Part shown: positions 45,671 to 55,153 of the stretch, in pieces
Layout: each line of letters starts with the position of its first letter
How positions within the stretch are numbered: position 1 is the stretch's first letter
Assembly: GCF_000635915.2 (NCBI RefSeq)
Contig: NZ_CP015614.1
Location: forward strand, 1,285,501 to 1,349,500
Reading direction: 5' to 3'
Length of the DNA stretch: 64,000 bases
From: Brevundimonas naejangsanensis
GTDB taxonomy: Bacteria; Pseudomonadota; Alphaproteobacteria; Caulobacterales; Caulobacteraceae
The notes under the pieces: generated by a model
Told to the model about the DNA's origin: nothing
The model's database searches: none
Seen by the model: the letters and a program-made list of their open reading frames with translations, nothing else
Program-made: the position numbers and the translations under genes

Positions 45671-45819
45671 CCTTCTCCCCTCGGGGGAGAAGGTGGCTCG
45701 CGCAGCGAGGCGGATGAGGGGGCTGCGTCCTCATGCTCATCGTCGGCTGGCGAGCCTGCTGAACCCTACCCCTCATCCGAGCGGCTCCGCCGCCCACCTT
45801 CTCCCCCAAGGGGAGAAGG
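45671..45819. repeat. inverted-repeat element between hutU and hutH
   Basis: The left arm CCTTCTCCCCTCGGGGGAG mirrors CTCCCCCAAGGGGAGAAGG at the right end, and GGTGGC plus CGGATGAGGGG mirror CCCCTCATCCG plus GCCGCCCACC. Each outer arm also folds on itself. Palindromic elements with CCTTCTCCCC arms are widespread between alphaproteobacterial genes. Here it separates two co-oriented genes of one pathway, so it may tune their relative expression. Confidence 0.75.
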
Positions 45820-45832
45820 CAAAGGACTACCA

Positions 45833-47362
45833 ATGACTCAGATCATTATCGGCCAAGACCCGCTCACCCTCGCCCAGCTTCGCACGGTCCTCGACGGCCC
45901 CGTCACGGTCAGTCTGACCGACGCCGCCTGGGCCAATGTCGAGAAGGGCGCGGCGGTCGTCGCCGCCATCCTGGCCGAGGGGCGCACGGTCTATGGCATC
46001 AACACCGGCTTCGGCCTGCTGGCTAACACCAGCATCGCGGCGGAAGACCTTGAAACCCTTCAAAAGAACCTGGTGCTCAGCCACGCCTGCGGCGTCGGCG
46101 AACCGCTTAGCGAGAACGTCACCCGCCTGCTGATGGTGCTGAAGATCGCCAGCCTGTCGAAGGGCGCCTCGGGCGTTCGGCGTCACACGCTGGAGACCCT
46201 GATCGGCATGGTCAACGCCGAAATCCTGCCGCTGATCCCGTCCAAGGGCTCGGTCGGCGCGTCGGGCGATCTGGCGCCGCTGGCCCATATGTCGTGCGTC
46301 CTGATCGGCGTCAGCGAGGCCCGCTATCAGGGTCAGACGCTGGACGCCGTGACGGCCCTCGCCAAGGCCGGGCTGAAGCCGGTCGTCCTGGGCCCCAAGG
46401 AAGGTCTGGCCCTGCTGAACGGCACCCAGTGCTCGACGGCCCTGGCCCTGACCGGCCTGTTCGCGGCCGAAGACGTCTTCGCCGCCGCCGTCGCCGCCGG
46501 CGCCCTGTCGGTCGATGCGCTTCTGGGTTCGGACGCGCCGTTCGATCATCGCATCCACGCCCTGCGCGGCCAGCCGGGCCAGATCGACGTGGCGCGCCGC
46601 CTGCGTGAACTGCTGAGCGGCAGCGCCATCCGCGACAGCCACCGCCACGACTGCGCCAAGGTGCAGGACCCCTACTCCCTGCGCTGCCAGCCGCAGGTCA
46701 TGGGCGCGACGCTAGACGTGCTGCGCAACGCCGCCGCCATGCTGGAGCGTGAAGCCAACGCCGTGACCGACAACCCCCTGGTCTTCATCGAAGACGGCGA
46801 CGTCATCTCGGGCGGCAACTTCCACGCGGAACCTGTGGCCTATGCAGCCGATCAGATCGCCATGGTCCTGTGTGAGATCGGCAATATCAGTGAGCGCCGC
46901 ACCTCCATCCTGGTCGATCCCAAGATGACCGACCTGCCCGCCTTCCTGGTCAAGGACAGCGGCGTCAACTCGGGTTTCATGATCGCCCAGGTGACAGCGG
47001 CGGCCCTGGTGGCCGAGAACCGCATGGTCGCCCACCCCTGCGTCATCGACACCGTGCCGACCAGCGCCAACCAGGAAGACCACGTGTCGATGGCCACCCA
47101 CGGCGCGCGCCGCCTGCTGGACATGGCCGAGAACACGGCGACCGTGGTCGGCATCGAACTGCTGGCCGCGGCGCAAGGCATCGAGTTCCGCCGTCCGCTG
47201 ACCTCCTCGCCGGAGTTGGAGCAGACCTACGCCATCGTGCGCGAGGCATGCGGCGCCTATACCGAAGACCGCTATTTTGCGCCGGACATCGCCCGTGCAA
47301 CCGAGGGCGTCCGTGCTGGCCGCTATCGCCCCTTCGCCGGCGATCTGCTGCCTTCGGCTTGA
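45833..47362 (+). CDS. hutH: histidine ammonia-lyase
   Basis: HutH removes ammonia from histidine to give urocanate. The 509-residue protein carries the self-forming MIO cofactor triad Ala143-Ser144-Gly145 in [16 protein letters not shown], the active-site YGINTGFG near residue 53, and [14 protein letters not shown] and [11 protein letters not shown] further on. The length is standard. It is the second gene of the divergent hut half. With HutU, HutI and HutG it completes the route to glutamate. Confidence 0.97.
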   Translation: MTQIIIGQDPLTLAQLRTVLDGPVTVSLTDAAWANVEKGAAVVAAILAEGRTVYGINTGFGLLANTSIAAEDLETLQKNLVLSHACGVGEPLSENVTRLLMVLKIASLSKGASGVRRHTLETLIGMVNAEILPLIPSKGSVGASGDLAPLAHMSCVLIGVSEARYQGQTLDAVTALAKAGLKPVVLGPKEGLALLNGTQCSTALALTGLFAAEDVFAAAVAAGALSVDALLGSDAPFDHRIHALRGQPGQIDVARRLRELLSGSAIRDSHRHDCAKVQDPYSLRCQPQVMGATLDVLRNAAAMLEREANAVTDNPLVFIEDGDVISGGNFHAEPVAYAADQIAMVLCEIGNISERRTSILVDPKMTDLPAFLVKDSGVNSGFMIAQVTAAALVAENRMVAHPCVIDTVPTSANQEDHVSMATHGARRLLDMAENTATVVGIELLAAAQGIEFRRPLTSSPELEQTYAIVREACGAYTEDRYFAPDIARATEGVRAGRYRPFAGDLLPSA

Positions 47363-47418
47363 ACCAGACGGCGGTTGAGCGCTTTCGTAATCAGCACGAA
47401 CGCAGGATGCCGCCGATC

Positions 47419-47919
47419 ATGAGCAGAAGCGCCGTCATTTTGGTCTCCGCCGCCCTGGTTCTGACCGGACTGGGGGCGGCGTGCTGGGCCGTCTGGAACT
47501 CCACCTCGGCCGCGCACGGCGAGGGGGCGCCCGACTCCGGCGTGACGGTCGAGGTCGTGCCTCCGATTGAGCCCGACCTGCCGCCCGGCTCCATCATGGC
47601 CGTGGGCGAGTTGCGCGACGGATATGAACACGATGCCGAGCGCGTCGCGGCCCTTTCCAGCGAGGACGCGCCCTATGTCGAAAGCGCATGGCTGGAACTG
47701 ACGCCGGAACCGTCGCAGCCGCCCTACTATGACACGCTGGCCGATTATGGCCCGCCTCTCTCGTCCCGACCGGCGCCGGAGCTGGCGCGCGACGACTACG
47801 GCTTCGGCTTCGATACGCCACAGCCGGACTACGCCGCCGAACGCGCCGCCCGTCAGTCGGCGCTGCGGGAGCGGCCTCAGCCCCAAAACAGGCCGAGGGC
47901 CGAAGAGATGTTCTATTGA
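47419..47919 (+). CDS. membrane-anchored protein, unknown function
   Basis: I take the ATG at 47419 (MSRSAVILVSAALVLTGLGAA), 11 bases after GCAGGA; an in-frame ATG at 47407 is possible. The 166-residue product has a single N-terminal hydrophobic helix or uncleaved signal. A disordered, Pro/Glu/Asp-rich region follows (VEVVPPIEPDLPPGSIMAVG) and a charged tail (ERAARQSALRERPQPQ). No family is recognised. It follows hutH by 56 bases but shows no link to histidine use. A terminator follows. Confidence 0.7.
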   Translation: MSRSAVILVSAALVLTGLGAACWAVWNSTSAAHGEGAPDSGVTVEVVPPIEPDLPPGSIMAVGELRDGYEHDAERVAALSSEDAPYVESAWLELTPEPSQPPYYDTLADYGPPLSSRPAPELARDDYGFGFDTPQPDYAAERAARQSALRERPQPQNRPRAEEMFY

Positions 47920-47948
47920 AAAAGGCCCCGGTTTCGCCGGGGCCTTTT
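47919..47948. terminator. bidirectional terminator
   Basis: AAGGCCCCGG (47922-47931) pairs with CCGGGGCCTT (47937-47946), with A residues before and T residues after, so it works on both strands. It separates the convergent genes ending at 47919 and 47954. Confidence 0.9.
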
Positions 47949-47953
47949 GCGCA

Positions 47954-48715
47954 TCACCGCATCGTGGTGACGGAAACGGTGTAGTCGCCTTCCTGCGCCG
48001 AGCTGAGGCTGTTGGCGCGGAAAGAATAGGAACCGGGGCGCAGGGTCTCTGTGATCATGGCGCTGGTCCCGCCGCCGCTGTCGTCGTCGGCGGCCAGGCT
48101 CTCGCCATCGCACTGCGGCCCTTCGTGCAGCGACAGGTAGGCGTCGAACTGCGCCGAATCCATCCGGATCGACACATTGCCCCGGGCGCCGATGTTCAGG
48201 GCATAGCAGTCGTAGAAGGAGCCGTCGTCGGCCTGACGGTCGCTGAACTCCAGACGACCCTGGCGGCTCTCACCAACCGAGATCGGCACGATCTGGGTGG
48301 TCGGACGCAGGCGCTGGCCTTCCGAAACAGTGAGGCGGAACGACCCGGTCTCGCCTTCGCTCAGGGTGTTGGCTCGGATGATCCAGTTCCCGCCGTTCGA
48401 GATGAAGCGCAGTTGCGAGTCGGTGCCCATGTCCGGCCCGTCGTCGTTCGTCACCGAGGTCTCGTCGCAGTCGGTCCCGGCGCCGGCCATCAGATAGGTG
48501 TCGAAATCGGACGAGCGCAGAGTCACCGTATAGGCCTGACCGGCTTCCGTCTGGATCACGTAGCAGCGATAGTGCGAACCATCGTCCATGCGCGCGTCCT
48601 TGGCGCTGAAGTTCCCGTTCACGGTCTGCCCCGGCCGGATGGAGCTCTGGGCAGCCGCAGCGCCGGCCAAAATCAGCGAGGACGCCAGAACCGACGTCAT
48701 CAACACAGCGCGCAT
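47954..48715 (-). CDS. secreted protein with two PPC domains
   Basis: The 253-residue product has a signal peptide (MRAVLMTSVLASSLILAGAAAAQ). Two copies of a pre-peptidase C-terminal (PPC) beta-sandwich follow, at about 28-130 (GSHYRCYVIQTEAGQAYTVTLRSS, then SDFDTYLMAG) and 145-250 (GSFYDCYALNIGARGNVSIRM, then AQFDAYLSLHEG). PPC domains usually sit at the ends of secreted proteases and help with export or binding; here there is no enzyme domain. Paired cysteines in each copy suggest periplasmic or extracellular folding. A five-copy relative lies nearby at 49814. Confidence 0.85.
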   Translation of the reverse strand: MRAVLMTSVLASSLILAGAAAAQSSIRPGQTVNGNFSAKDARMDDGSHYRCYVIQTEAGQAYTVTLRSSDFDTYLMAGAGTDCDETSVTNDDGPDMGTDSQLRFISNGGNWIIRANTLSEGETGSFRLTVSEGQRLRPTTQIVPISVGESRQGRLEFSDRQADDGSFYDCYALNIGARGNVSIRMDSAQFDAYLSLHEGPQCDGESLAADDDSGGGTSAMITETLRPGSYSFRANSLSSAQEGDYTVSVTTMR

Positions 48716-48764
48716 GGGAATCTCCTTGGGTGCGACGCAAAAATACAGGGCGGGAATGCCCCGC

Positions 48765-49817
48765 TCAGGCGACAGGAAGCAACGGAACTCGTTTCAGCGC
48801 CGCTAAATTTGAAGCGTTTACGCAGAAACACACGCTACGCAGCTGCCTTATGACCAGTTGGAACTGGTCAATGACGGCCTCGGTCGAGACGGTCGCGGCC
48901 TGAATCACGCCTGAGGCCATGCCCACCATGTCGGCGCCCAGGCGGATCGCCTTGGCCGCGTCCACCCCGTCCCGGACCCCGCCCGACCCGATCAGCAGAG
49001 CGTCCGGCAGGGCGTTGCGCGCCTCGGCCAGGGCGCGGGCCGTCGGTATCCCCCAACCGGCGAAGGCCAGGGCATGAGCCTTATCCGCGGGATCGGTCGC
49101 CCGTTCGCCTTCGATCAGGCCCCAATTTGCGCCTCCCGCTCCGGCGACATCCACGCCCGCCGCCCCCATGGCGATCAGGCGCTGGGCCGCAACGGCGGAG
49201 ATCCCGGCCCCCGTCTCCTTGACGATGACCGGCGCGTCCAGATCGCGGATCAGGGCCTGGAGCGCCGCGCCCACGCCCCACCAGTCGCGGTCTCCCTCGG
49301 GCTGGCAGGCCTCCTGAAGAGGGTTCAGGTGAACGACCAGGGCGTCGGCGCCGATCATGTCCAGCGCCCGGCGCGCCTCGTCCCGGCCGAAGCCGCGCGT
49401 CAGCTGGGCCGCGCCGATATTGGCCAGGATCGGCGTGTCCGGCGCCTTGAGCCTGAGCGCGAAATCCAACCCGCCGGCCGCGCCGCCTTCCAGCGCCGCC
49501 CGCTGCGAGCCGACGGCCAGGGCGATGCCCAAATGCTGGGCCGCTTCGGCCAGGCGCGCGTTGATCGCCTCAGCCCTGGCAGGCCCGCCGGTCATGGCGC
49601 TGATCAGCAGGGGCGCCTTCAGCCGCCGCCCCAGAAAATCGACGCCCAGATCGATGCGGGCGTGATCTACGTCCGGCAGGGCTTCGTGCACGAAGCGCCA
49701 GTCGTCGAACCCCGCCGAGACAGCGTGACGCCCTCCGCCCGCCAGCACCACGTCCAGATGCTGATCCTTGCGGCCCAGGATCAGGGCCGAGGCGGCGGTG
49801 TCGCTGGCGTCGGTCAG
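48765..49817 (-). CDS. fni: type 2 isopentenyl-diphosphate isomerase
   Basis: This FMN-dependent enzyme interconverts IPP and DMAPP. The frame has ISAMTGGPARAEAINARLAEAA, an FMN-site VKETGAGIS, GVDVAGAGGANWGLIE and IGSGGVRDGVDAAKAIRLGAD. The conserved N-terminal GRKDQHLDVVLAGGG lies upstream of the first GTG (49751) and in frame, with no ATG, GTG or TTG before it. The only sensible start is the CTG at 49817 (LTDASDTAASAL...), which overlaps the TGA of the PPC gene in CTGA. That gives 350 residues, the family norm. Expression is therefore coupled to the upstream gene. Confidence 0.88.
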   Translation of the reverse strand: MTDASDTAASALILGRKDQHLDVVLAGGGRHAVSAGFDDWRFVHEALPDVDHARIDLGVDFLGRRLKAPLLISAMTGGPARAEAINARLAEAAQHLGIALAVGSQRAALEGGAAGGLDFALRLKAPDTPILANIGAAQLTRGFGRDEARRALDMIGADALVVHLNPLQEACQPEGDRDWWGVGAALQALIRDLDAPVIVKETGAGISAVAAQRLIAMGAAGVDVAGAGGANWGLIEGERATDPADKAHALAFAGWGIPTARALAEARNALPDALLIGSGGVRDGVDAAKAIRLGADMVGMASGVIQAATVSTEAVIDQFQLVIRQLRSVCFCVNASNLAALKRVPLLPVA

Positions 49818-51628
49818 GGCTGTCGCTCCGTGATCAGCACATAGTCGCCGGTCGAGTTGGGGCTGAAGCTGCGGGCGCGCAGCACATAGGTCCCGTCGCG
49901 CGGCGCGGTCCAGCTCAGGCGGGCGTGGGTGTCGGACAGGCTGTCGTCATCCGTGTCCAGCTCGAAGTAGTCGCCGTCCTTCTCCTCGCCGACCTCGACC
50001 ACCGCGTCAAAGCTGCTGGCGATCAGGGTGAAGCGCAGTTTCTCGTCGGCCTTGGCCTTGAAGCGATAGGCGTCGAAATAGACGCCTTCCTCGGTGATGC
50101 TGGCGCGCTCGCTCAGCTGTCCGCGGACGGTCGCTCCGATCAACAGGCTGCCCGGCGCAGGCTCGCCGCCCAGATCGGTCAGTTCCAGCGAATAGAGGCC
50201 CTTGGCCTCACGCGACCACGAGCGCGCGCGCAGCACATAGTCGCCGCTCGCAGGCAGCGTGAAGATCAGGCGCGCGTCCGTCCCCTGACCCAGGCCGTCG
50301 TCGTCGCTGGCGAGCTCGCTGAAATCGTCCTCGTCCTGACCCAGTTGCAGATAGGCGTCGAAGTCGCCCGACCGCATGACAGCCTGGATCCGCTGCCCCT
50401 CGGACCCGCTGAATACGAAGGCGTCATACAGGCGTCCGTCGTCGTCGGTGGCGTCGCTGCTCGTCAGTTCGCCCTCGACCGTCTGGCTGAAGGCGATGGC
50501 GGAGGGCGGCGGAGGCGGCGCGATCTCCTCGATCTTGAGCGTATAGGGCCCTTCGCCGCTGGAGAAGGCGCGCGCCTCGATCAGATAGTCGCCGTCCTCG
50601 GCCAGGGTGTGCGTCAGGCGAGAGTTCAGGTCCCCGGCGCTGTCGTCGTCGCTGGCCAGGCTGTTGTGGTTGGCGTCGAACAGTTCAAGGAAGGTGTCGA
50701 ACCCATCCGCCTTCATGGTGGCCGCGATGCGTTGCCCGGCGCGGCCGCTGAACCGGTAGAGATCGGCCGGAGCGCCGGAGTCGCTGCTGGCGCTGTCCGG
50801 CGTCAACCGCCCGCGCGTTTCCTCCCCGACCGCGACGGGCGTAGCGGTCGGTGCTGGCGGCCCCTGTTCCAACGCCAGTCGATACGACCCCTGCGCCGAG
50901 CCGTCATAGGAGGTGGCGCGGACCAGATATTCTCCGTCCTGCGGCGCCGTGAACACCAGTCGCGCGTTCAGGCTGGACCCGCCGTCGTCATTCTCGGCCA
51001 TCTGCACGAAGGCGCCGTTCACAATGCGGCCGACGCGCAGCAAGGCATCGAAGTCATCTGATTCCAGATCGATTTTCACCCGCTCGCCCGCAGAGGCCCG
51101 GAACGTGTAGGCGTCGTAGCGATTGCCGTCGTCATCCTCGGCGCTGTTGGCGCCCAGGCGGCCAGAGGCGTCACGGCCTATGGCGACGCGGCCAGGACGC
51201 GGCAGGCGAGGCGCGGCGCGCTCCTTCAGCGACAGCCGATAATCGCCGGTCTCCATCCCCGAGAAGGTGCGGGCGCGCACGATATAGACCCCGGCCTCCG
51301 GCGCGGTGAAACGCAGGCGCGCATTCATATCGCCTGCGCTGTCGTCGTCGCTGGCCAGCGACTGTCGCATCGAGCCTTCGGCGTAGACTTCCAGATAGGC
51401 GTCGAAATCATCCGCCGTCATCTCGGCTTCCAGCCGCTGTCCCGCGCGCAGATTCAGCCGATAGTCGTCATAGCGATAGGCGTCCCCGCCGCGCGTGCGG
51501 GCGTCCCCCTCTTCCAGCCGCCCCCGGATGTCGTCTCCCAGCCGGGCGTCAGCCGGCGTTTGGGCGCTGGCCCCGCCAGCGACCATGAGAGCGACAGCGC
51601 TGGCCGCGGCGAACAGGGAGTAACGCAT
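49814..51628 (-). CDS. secreted protein with five tandem PPC domains
   Basis: The start at 51628 follows AGAGGTG and gives 604 residues with a signal peptide (MRYSLFAAASAVALMVAGGASAQ). The rest is five PPC-type beta-sandwich repeats of about 115 residues. Each has a variant of YDAYTFRASAGERVKIDLES, then DFDAYLxL, a DDDS acidic turn, ARLRFTAP and a YxVRARS strand. Linkers are short and Pro-rich (APPPPPSAIAF). The acidic DDD turns could bind calcium; that is inference. No catalytic domain is present. It probably acts at the cell surface as an adhesive or scaffold protein. It overlaps fni by 4 bases. Confidence 0.85.
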   Translation of the reverse strand: MRYSLFAAASAVALMVAGGASAQTPADARLGDDIRGRLEEGDARTRGGDAYRYDDYRLNLRAGQRLEAEMTADDFDAYLEVYAEGSMRQSLASDDDSAGDMNARLRFTAPEAGVYIVRARTFSGMETGDYRLSLKERAAPRLPRPGRVAIGRDASGRLGANSAEDDDGNRYDAYTFRASAGERVKIDLESDDFDALLRVGRIVNGAFVQMAENDDGGSSLNARLVFTAPQDGEYLVRATSYDGSAQGSYRLALEQGPPAPTATPVAVGEETRGRLTPDSASSDSGAPADLYRFSGRAGQRIAATMKADGFDTFLELFDANHNSLASDDDSAGDLNSRLTHTLAEDGDYLIEARAFSSGEGPYTLKIEEIAPPPPPSAIAFSQTVEGELTSSDATDDDGRLYDAFVFSGSEGQRIQAVMRSGDFDAYLQLGQDEDDFSELASDDDGLGQGTDARLIFTLPASGDYVLRARSWSREAKGLYSLELTDLGGEPAPGSLLIGATVRGQLSERASITEEGVYFDAYRFKAKADEKLRFTLIASSFDAVVEVGEEKDGDYFELDTDDDSLSDTHARLSWTAPRDGTYVLRARSFSPNSTGDYVLITERQP

Positions 51629-51722
51629 AAACACCTCTTTGCTGGCGTCATCATAGACGCCGAACCGCAGCGCCTGTAAATCGCGGCCCACGCTTTCCAG
51701 TTCCCGACCGATGGAGCCGAAC

Positions 51723-52646
51723 ATGGCTGTCGAACCCGCCCGCGCCTCTGTAATCGACGGCAAGGCCTTCTCACAGACCTTGGTGGAGCGCGTCGCAGCG
51801 GCGGCCGCCCGGCTGGAATCCGCCCACGGCGTCAAGCCCGGTCTGGCTGTCGTCATCGTCGGCGAAGACCCCGCCAGCCAGCTTTATGTCCGCAATAAGG
51901 GCGAGACGACGCTGAAGGCCGGAATGCGATCCGACACCCACCGCCTGCCGGTCGAAACGACTCAAGACGAACTGCTGGCCCTGATCGCCCAGTTGAACGC
52001 CGATGCGGGCATCCACGGCATCCTGGTGCAACTGCCGCTGCCCAAACACATCGATTCGTCCGCCGTGCTGGACGCCATCTCGCCGGACAAGGACGTGGAT
52101 GGCTTCCACGTCGTCAACGCCGGGCGCCTGGCCGTGGGCCTGCCGGGCATGATTCCCTGCACCCCGCTGGGCAGCCTGATGCTGCTGAAGGATCAGTTGG
52201 GCGACCTGTCGGGGCTGAACGCCGTCATCGTCGGCCGCTCCAACATCGTCGGCAAGCCGATGGCGCAACTGCTGCTGGGCGAGAGCTGCACCGTCACCAT
52301 CGCCCACTCGCGCACCCGCGACCTGCCCGCCCTGTGCCGCACCGCCGACATTCTGGTGGCCGCCGTCGGCCGTCCGGAGATGATCAAGGGCGACTGGATC
52401 AAGCCGGGCGCCGCCGTCATCGACGTCGGGATCAACCGCGTCTCTTCGCGCGATCCGGTCAAGGCCGCCGAGGGCAAGACCCGCGTGGTGGGCGACGTGG
52501 ACTTCAACGAGGCGGTCGAGGTCGCCGGACGCATCACCCCTGTCCCCGGCGGCGTCGGCCCCATGACGATCGCCTGCCTGCTGGCCAACACCTACACCGC
52601 CGCCTGTCGCGCGGCGGGGGTCGACCCGGAAGAGTTGAATGGCTGA
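51723..52646 (+). CDS. folD: methylenetetrahydrofolate dehydrogenase/cyclohydrolase
   Basis: FolD interconverts 5,10-methylene-THF, methenyl-THF and 10-formyl-THF, which feeds purine and formyl-Met synthesis. The start at 51723 follows GGAG. The 307-residue protein has [19 protein letters not shown] with the catalytic Lys, [59 protein letters not shown] (NADP site) and [19 protein letters not shown]. It is divergent from the PPC gene. A palindromic repeat follows. Confidence 0.97.
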   Translation: MAVEPARASVIDGKAFSQTLVERVAAAAARLESAHGVKPGLAVVIVGEDPASQLYVRNKGETTLKAGMRSDTHRLPVETTQDELLALIAQLNADAGIHGILVQLPLPKHIDSSAVLDAISPDKDVDGFHVVNAGRLAVGLPGMIPCTPLGSLMLLKDQLGDLSGLNAVIVGRSNIVGKPMAQLLLGESCTVTIAHSRTRDLPALCRTADILVAAVGRPEMIKGDWIKPGAAVIDVGINRVSSRDPVKAAEGKTRVVGDVDFNEAVEVAGRITPVPGGVGPMTIACLLANTYTAACRAAGVDPEELNG

Positions 52647-52662
52647 GGGTCGCTCCCTCTTC

Positions 52663-52760
52663 CCGCTCACCCCGGCGGACGCCGGGGTCCAGTGAGAACT
52701 TCACACGCCGCGCGACTAACGGCCAAAGAACTGGATCCCGGCGTCCGCCGGGATGAGCGG
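52663..52760. repeat. intergenic inverted repeat
   Basis: CCGCTCACCCCGGCGGACG at the left end mirrors CGTCCGCCGGGATGAGCGG at the right end (52742-52760). Each arm also carries an inner hairpin (CCCCGGCG with CGCCGGGG). It lies between folD and lemA. Repeats with CCGGCGTCCGCCGGG arms are common between alphaproteobacterial genes; function is unknown. Confidence 0.75.
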
Positions 52761-52856
52761 ATCAAGTTGCAAAAATCCAGCCTTGAAGCGGAGCCTTTCG
52801 GCCCCGATAGTCTTTAGCGATCAGCGGTCATGAGGACCGCCCGCAGGAGCTTCTTC

Positions 52857-53537
52857 ATGGCTGGATTTTCGCCTCGCATCGCGGCCGTCGCCGCTGTCGT
52901 CGTCCTGGCCCCCTCCGTGGGCGCCTGCGGCTACAACACCATTCCGACCAAGCAGGAGCGGGCCGAGGCCGCCTGGGCCGACGTCCAGAGCCAGTATCAG
53001 CGCCGCGCCGATCTGGTCCCGAACCTGGTCGCCACAGTCCAGGGCGCCGCCATTCAGGAACGCACCACCCTGACGCAGGTGATCGAGGCCCGCGCCAAGG
53101 CCACCAGCGTCAACATCGACGCCTCCAACCTCGATAACGCCGCCGCCTTCCAGCAATATCAACAGGCTCAAGGCGAGCTTTCCAGCGCCCTGTCGCGGCT
53201 GCTGGTGACGGTCGAGGCCTACCCCCAGCTGCAGGCCAACCAGAACTTCCTGACCCTGCAGTCTCAGCTGGAAGGCACCGAGAACCGCATCTCCGTAGCC
53301 CGCCGCGACTACAATGAGGCCGTGCGCGACTACAACACCACCCTGCGCACCTTCCCGAGCGTGATCTGGGCCAAGACCCTGCACGCCGGCTCCAAGCCCA
53401 TGCAGCTGTTCACCGCCACGTCCGAGGCCCAGTCCGCGCCCAGCGTGAACTTCGACCTGGGCGCTCAACCCGGCGGCGGCGCACCTGCGACCACGCCCGG
53501 ATCGACGCCGCCCGCGCCCGCCCCGGCGGCGCAGTAA
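52857..53537 (+). CDS. LemA family lipoprotein
   Basis: The start at 52857 follows AGGAG at 52845-52849. The 226-residue product has a lipoprotein signal ending SVGAC with Cys24. The LemA domain follows, a long helical bundle with QSQYQRRADLVPNLVATVQGAA, then LTVEAYPQLQAN (read here as VTVEAYPQLQAN), FLTLQSQLEGTENRISVARRDYNEAVRDYN and FPSVIWAK. The tail is Pro/Ala/Gly-rich. LemA proteins are membrane-attached and of unclear role. They are nearly always beside TPM-domain proteins, as here, where two follow at once. Confidence 0.92.
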   Translation: MAGFSPRIAAVAAVVVLAPSVGACGYNTIPTKQERAEAAWADVQSQYQRRADLVPNLVATVQGAAIQERTTLTQVIEARAKATSVNIDASNLDNAAAFQQYQQAQGELSSALSRLLVTVEAYPQLQANQNFLTLQSQLEGTENRISVARRDYNEAVRDYNTTLRTFPSVIWAKTLHAGSKPMQLFTATSEAQSAPSVNFDLGAQPGGGAPATTPGSTPPAPAPAAQ

Positions 53538-53545
53538 GCTTGGAA

Positions 53546-54400
53546 ATGACTCCTTCCGTCCTCGCCCGCAGGGCCGGCGTCGCGCGCGGCTTGCTCGCTG
53601 CGGTGATGCTGGTCCTCGTCCTGTGGCTGTCGGCCCTGCCCGGCGCCAGTCTGGCCGCCGAAATCAAGTTCCCGACGCTTACCGGGCGGGTGGTCGACGA
53701 TGCCCAGTTGCTGACGCCGCAACAGGAACAGGCGCTGACGGGCAAGCTGGCGACGCTGGAACAGCAGACCGGCGACCAGTTGGTCGTCGTCACCCTGCCC
53801 TCGCTTCAGGATCAGGAGATCGAGGATTTCGGCTATCAGCTCGGCCGTCACTGGGGCATCGGCCAGAAAGAGAACGACGGCGGCGCCCTGCTGATCGTCG
53901 CGCCGAACGAGCGTAAGGTGCGAATCGAGGTCGGCTATGGCCTGGAGGGCGTGCTGACCGACGCCTATTCCTCGCTCATCATCCGCAACGACATCCTGCC
54001 CGCCTTCCGCCAGGGCGACTATGCTGCGGGCATCATCGCTGGCGCCGATTCCATCATCGCCCAGCTGACCGCCGACCCGGCCGAGGCGCAAGCGCGAGCG
54101 GAAGAGGCCAAGAGCGCGGCGACGGCGACCGCCAAGCCCGTGATTCCCGCCGTCGTCATCTTGATGGTGTTCGCCTTCATCTTTTTCAGCATGATCGGCG
54201 CGGCGGCGGGCGGCCGTAAACGGCGCGGCGGGCGCGGAGACGGCCTGACGCCCATCCTCATCTGGGCCGCCAGCGAGGCGCTGAAAGACCGCGATCGCGG
54301 AGGAGGCGGAGGCTGGGGCGGCGGAGGCGGGTTTGGCGGCGGTGGTTTCGGTGGAGGCGGCGGCGGCTTCGGCGGCGGCGGCGCTTCGGGGGGATGGTGA
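53546..54400 (+). CDS. TPM-domain membrane protein with glycine-rich tail
   Basis: The 284-residue product (start at the ATG at 53546) has an N-terminal signal or membrane anchor and a TPM/DUF477 domain at about 45-165 ([20 protein letters not shown], then [32 protein letters not shown]). A transmembrane helix is at about 190-212 ([19 protein letters not shown]). The C-terminal 45 residues are almost all Gly and Phe. This is the YgcG-like family; TPM domains have been linked to photosystem repair in plants, but the bacterial role is unknown. It lies 8 bases after lemA and shares its stop with the next start. Confidence 0.9.
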   Translation: MTPSVLARRAGVARGLLAAVMLVLVLWLSALPGASLAAEIKFPTLTGRVVDDAQLLTPQQEQALTGKLATLEQQTGDQLVVVTLPSLQDQEIEDFGYQLGRHWGIGQKENDGGALLIVAPNERKVRIEVGYGLEGVLTDAYSSLIIRNDILPAFRQGDYAAGIIAGADSIIAQLTADPAEAQARAEEAKSAATATAKPVIPAVVILMVFAFIFFSMIGAAAGGRKRRGGRGDGLTPILIWAASEALKDRDRGGGGGWGGGGGFGGGGFGGGGGGFGGGGASGGW

Positions 54401-55083
54401 TGCAGTTCACGACAGACGACCACGCGCGGGTGACCCAGGCCATCGCCGAGGCCGAAGCGCGCACCTCTGGCGAGATCTTCTGCGTCGTGGCGCGACAGGT
54501 GTCGTCCTATCGAGACATCAGCCTGGGCTGGGCGGCGGCGGCGGCCCTGCTGCTGCCGCTGGGGCTGATCCCGCTCGGTTTCAATGGCGACTGGCTGTCA
54601 TTCGGCAGGGGCTGGGAAATCGCCCATGCGCCTGCCGCCTCGGTAGAGATCGGCCGCGCGCTGGCGGCGTATGGACTGGTTCAAGCCGGAGTGTTCCTGG
54701 CCGTTTTCCTCCTGTCGCTGATCCCCGCCGTGCGGCGCCTGCTGACGCCAGCCGCCCTGCGCCGCTCGCGCGTTCGCCGCGCCGCCATGCAGCAGTTCCT
54801 GGCCCACGGCCTGCACGTAACCGAGGCGCGCACCGGCGTCCTGATCTTCGCCGCCCTGGCTGATCATCAGGTCGAGGTGGTGGCGGACGAAGGCATCCAT
54901 TCCTGCGTCAGTCCTGAGGTCTGGGCCGACGCCGTCGCCGCCCTGACCGGCGCCCTGCGCCGCAACCGCCCGGTCGAAGGCTTCGAACAGGCCATCAACC
55001 TGTGCGGCGGGGTGCTGGCGGAACGCTTTCCGCCCAAGCCCGCTGATCAGAACGAGATCCCCGACCGACTGGTTGTCATCTAG
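54400..55083 (+). CDS. TPM-domain membrane protein
   Basis: The start at 54400 overlaps the previous stop (TGATG) and follows a GGGGGG ribosome site; an ATG at 54394 is possible. The 227-residue product has a split TPM domain: [24 protein letters not shown] at the start and [21 protein letters not shown] near residue 145. Two transmembrane helices lie between (about 45-65 and 85-108). It completes the LemA-TPM-TPM trio, which is likely one membrane complex; function is unknown. Confidence 0.88.
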   Translation: MQFTTDDHARVTQAIAEAEARTSGEIFCVVARQVSSYRDISLGWAAAAALLLPLGLIPLGFNGDWLSFGRGWEIAHAPAASVEIGRALAAYGLVQAGVFLAVFLLSLIPAVRRLLTPAALRRSRVRRAAMQQFLAHGLHVTEARTGVLIFAALADHQVEVVADEGIHSCVSPEVWADAVAALTGALRRNRPVEGFEQAINLCGGVLAERFPPKPADQNEIPDRLVVI

Positions 55084-55153
55084 TCTGGCTATCAGGGCCT
55101 CGCGACCGCCGCATTGAGCCGCGACAGTCGCTGCGATTGCGGGCAAGGAATCC

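Noticed and set aside
45671-45819. Insertion sequence within the hut operon
   Set aside because: The element is 149 bases with no coding capacity and no visible target-site duplication; it fits a dispersed palindromic repeat better.
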